NCBI GenBank assembly: GCA_002415895.1
Contig: DIAV01000215.1
Location: 1-14,037, forward strand
Source of the DNA: Anaerolineales bacterium UBA5069
Lineage (GTDB): Bacteria > Chloroflexota > Anaerolineae > Caldilineales > Caldilineaceae
Direction of reading: 5' to 3'
DNA length: 14,037 bases
Below the pieces are notes generated by a model that saw nothing but the letters and a program-made list of their open reading frames with translations, was not told where the DNA came from and searched no databases. This document shows, one piece after another, positions 12,703 through 14,037 of the stretch. Position numbers and translations under genes: made by a program. Position 1 is the first letter of the stretch. Every line of letters starts with the position of its first letter.

Positions 12703-13332
12703 ATGACGCTTGATACCGCTGTACATACACACCCCGACCCAATTGCCGAGCCGCGCCAGCGCGTGCTGGATGCAGCCGAATTGCTCTTTATGGAGCGCGG
12801 CTACAACGCCATCGCCTTGCGCGACATCGCTGATGCGCTGGGCATGAAGCAGGCGTCGCTCTACTACCACTTTCCCCAGGGCAAGGAAGAGCTTTATGTG
12901 GCCGTGGCGGAGCGCGCATTTGCGCGCCACTACGCAGGCATGGCCGCTGCGCTCTCCGGCAATGCAACGCTGGAGGTCAGGTTGAATCGGGTGGCGGCAT
13001 GGTTCGGCAGCCAGCCGCGCATGTGCCTCATGGGCATGGTGCACGCCGACTTGCCTGCGCTTCATCCCGAGCAGACGCGCTCAGTGACGCAATCCGCCTT
13101 TCTGGGCCTCTTCAGGCCGCTGGTCGAGGCCTTTGCCAACGCCCAGGCCCAGGGCGAAATTGGCACTGCCGAGCCCAATATGTTGGCAGGCGCTTTTCTT
13201 GCGCTGCTGGATGCGCTGAGCATTGGCATGACCATGAGCCACACGCCCGAACGCATGACGATGGCTGCCGAATTAATCAATCTCTTTCTGAATGGCGCGC
13301 GTGCCGGCGCTGCACACACCAGGGAAGCATAG
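12703..13332 (+). CDS. TetR/AcrR-family transcriptional regulator
   Basis: This 209-residue repressor of the TetR family is one of a regulator-transporter pair. The DNA-binding domain is at about 16-62: R-Q-R-V-L-D-A-A-E-L-L-F-M-E-R-G-Y, then a helix-turn-helix with A-L-R-D-I-A-D-A-L-G-M-K-Q-A-S-L-Y-Y-H-F (38-57), a near-consensus TetR recognition region. The rest is an alpha-helical ligand-binding domain, ending around 209; its ligand is not predictable. The start is the ATG at 12703, with GGAG (12694-12697) five bases upstream; a TTG at 12649 in the same frame has no ribosome site. A palindrome overlaps the promoter upstream, indicating self-repression. The MFS transporter gene follows after 52 bp and is presumably its target. 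Confidence 0.95.
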   Translation: MTLDTAVHTHPDPIAEPRQRVLDAAELLFMERGYNAIALRDIADALGMKQASLYYHFPQGKEELYVAVAERAFARHYAGMAAALSGNATLEVRLNRVAAWFGSQPRMCLMGMVHADLPALHPEQTRSVTQSAFLGLFRPLVEAFANAQAQGEIGTAEPNMLAGAFLALLDALSIGMTMSHTPERMTMAAELINLFLNGARAGAAHTREA

Positions 13333-13384
13333 CGCCTCGCCTGTTCATCACATCTCATAATCTTGTCATTTTACGGAGCGCTTT

Positions 13385-14037
13385 ATGGCAAAGTCACGCC
13401 TAACCACCATCTTTCTCATCGTCTTCGTCGACATTCTGGGGTTCGGCCTCATTCTGCCGTTGCTGCCCTACTATGCCGAGACCTACGGCGCCACCGCCTG
13501 GATAACAGGGCTGCTGGTCGCTTCCTACGCCGCGGCCCAACTGATTGGTGCGCCTCTGCTCGGCCGCCTCTCCGACCGCTTTGGCCGCCGCCCCGTTCTG
13601 CTGCTCAGCATATTGGGAACCGCCGTCGGCTTCCTGATTCTGGCCCTGGCAGAACCGATTGGCGCCGCGTTGGGCAACATCTTTGGCGCCGCCGCAGCGG
13701 TCAACGGCTTCATCATTGCCATCATGTTCTTCAGCCGCATTCTGGACGGGGTGACGGGCGGCAATATTTCCGTGGCGCAGGCCTACATTACCGACGTTAC
13801 GGACAGCGAGAGCCGCGCCAAGGGGCTTGGCCTACTGGGCGCGGCCTTTGGCTTTGGCTTCATCATTGGCCCGGCAACAGGCGGCCTGCTCAGCACCTGG
13901 GGCTATGCAGTCCCCGCCTACGCAGCGGCGGCGCTGGCCACACTCAACCTGCTGGCCGTCTACTTCTATCTGCCTGAATCGCTTACGGCTGCGCGCCGCG
14001 CCGAAATCGCCAACATGCCCCGCCCGTCGATCAGCCT
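13385..14037 (+). CDS. MFS drug/solute efflux transporter, 3' end cut off by the window
   Basis: The frame is open from the ATG at 13385 to the window end (217 codons and two bases), so it is partial. It is a major facilitator superfamily protein of the DHA1 (12-helix drug:H+ antiporter, TetA-like) type. Motif A is G60-R-L-S-D-R-F-G-R-R-P70 between helices 2 and 3. R-I-L-D-G-V-T-G-G-N (118-127) is a motif B-like segment in helix 4. Motif C, G-x-x-x-G-P-x-x-G-G, is at about 158-167 in helix 5 and is the mark of antiporters. Five to six helices are visible, ending Y-L-P-E-S (195-199), as in the family before the central loop. GGAG (13375-13378) lies six bases before the ATG. It is 52 bp after the TetR gene, and probably co-transcribed and regulated by it. 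The substrate (antibiotic, dye or sugar) is unknown. Confidence 0.94.
   Translation, partial: MAKSRLTTIFLIVFVDILGFGLILPLLPYYAETYGATAWITGLLVASYAAAQLIGAPLLGRLSDRFGRRPVLLLSILGTAVGFLILALAEPIGAALGNIFGAAAAVNGFIIAIMFFSRILDGVTGGNISVAQAYITDVTDSESRAKGLGLLGAAFGFGFIIGPATGGLLSTWGYAVPAYAAAALATLNLLAVYFYLPESLTAARRAEIANMPRPSIS

Noticed and set aside
13363..13977. 204-codon open frame on the plus strand in the MFS gene
   Set aside because: It is in another frame from the ATG at 13385, whose translation gives textbook MFS motifs A and C and runs open to the window end.

Overview
The window is a 14-kb piece of a GC-rich bacterial chromosome, read from the very end of an assembled contig. Bases 1-48 are residual Illumina Nextera adapter, not genomic DNA. 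The content is mostly housekeeping genes. The likely source is a Chloroflexota (Chloroflexi) bacterium of the Anaerolineae/Caldilineae type. The support is the high GC content, a secreted M14 peptidase that ends in an R-I-Y-L-P-F-x-x tail of the kind I associate with exported Chloroflexota proteins, and the divergent membrane proteins. The phylum call is an inference and would need a tree of UvrC or L21.

Layout. (a) 212-5738, minus strand: four genes read leftward, a family 2 glycosyltransferase, a small three-helix membrane protein, a secreted M14 zinc carboxypeptidase, and uvrC. (b) 5739-6034: a divergent intergenic region with a 60-bp-arm, 58/60 inverted repeat built from six copies of AACGCAAAG, followed by an extended -10 promoter. 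(c) 6035-10227, plus strand: a DEDDh exonuclease/DinG-type helicase fusion, translationally coupled to a ResB-like cytochrome c biogenesis protein. (d) 10228-10415: a convergent intergenic region with two perfect hairpins, one of them a terminator. (e) 10416-12266, minus strand: rplU-rpmA-rpmE-tdk, with a strong intrinsic terminator between rpmE and tdk. (f) 12267-12702: a divergent control region with a structured rplU leader, an rplU promoter and a promoter/operator for the next gene. (g) 12703-14037, plus strand: a TetR-family regulator followed by an MFS efflux transporter that runs off the window.

How the genes work together. UvrC (nucleotide-excision repair) and the exonuclease-helicase serve DNA repair. 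The L21-L27-L31 genes supply the large ribosomal subunit and are probably co-controlled through the leader RNA. Thymidine kinase is the salvage enzyme often found next to rpmE. TetR-MFS is a standard self-regulated drug or solute efflux cassette, with a likely operator between its -35 and -10.

I did not find a clearly new multi-gene system. The most unusual non-coding signals are the GCAAAG inverted repeat (5788-5938), the rplU leader with two tandem hairpins that show a compensatory base-pair change (12267-12464), and the nested palindromes between the ResB and tdk genes (10221-10389).
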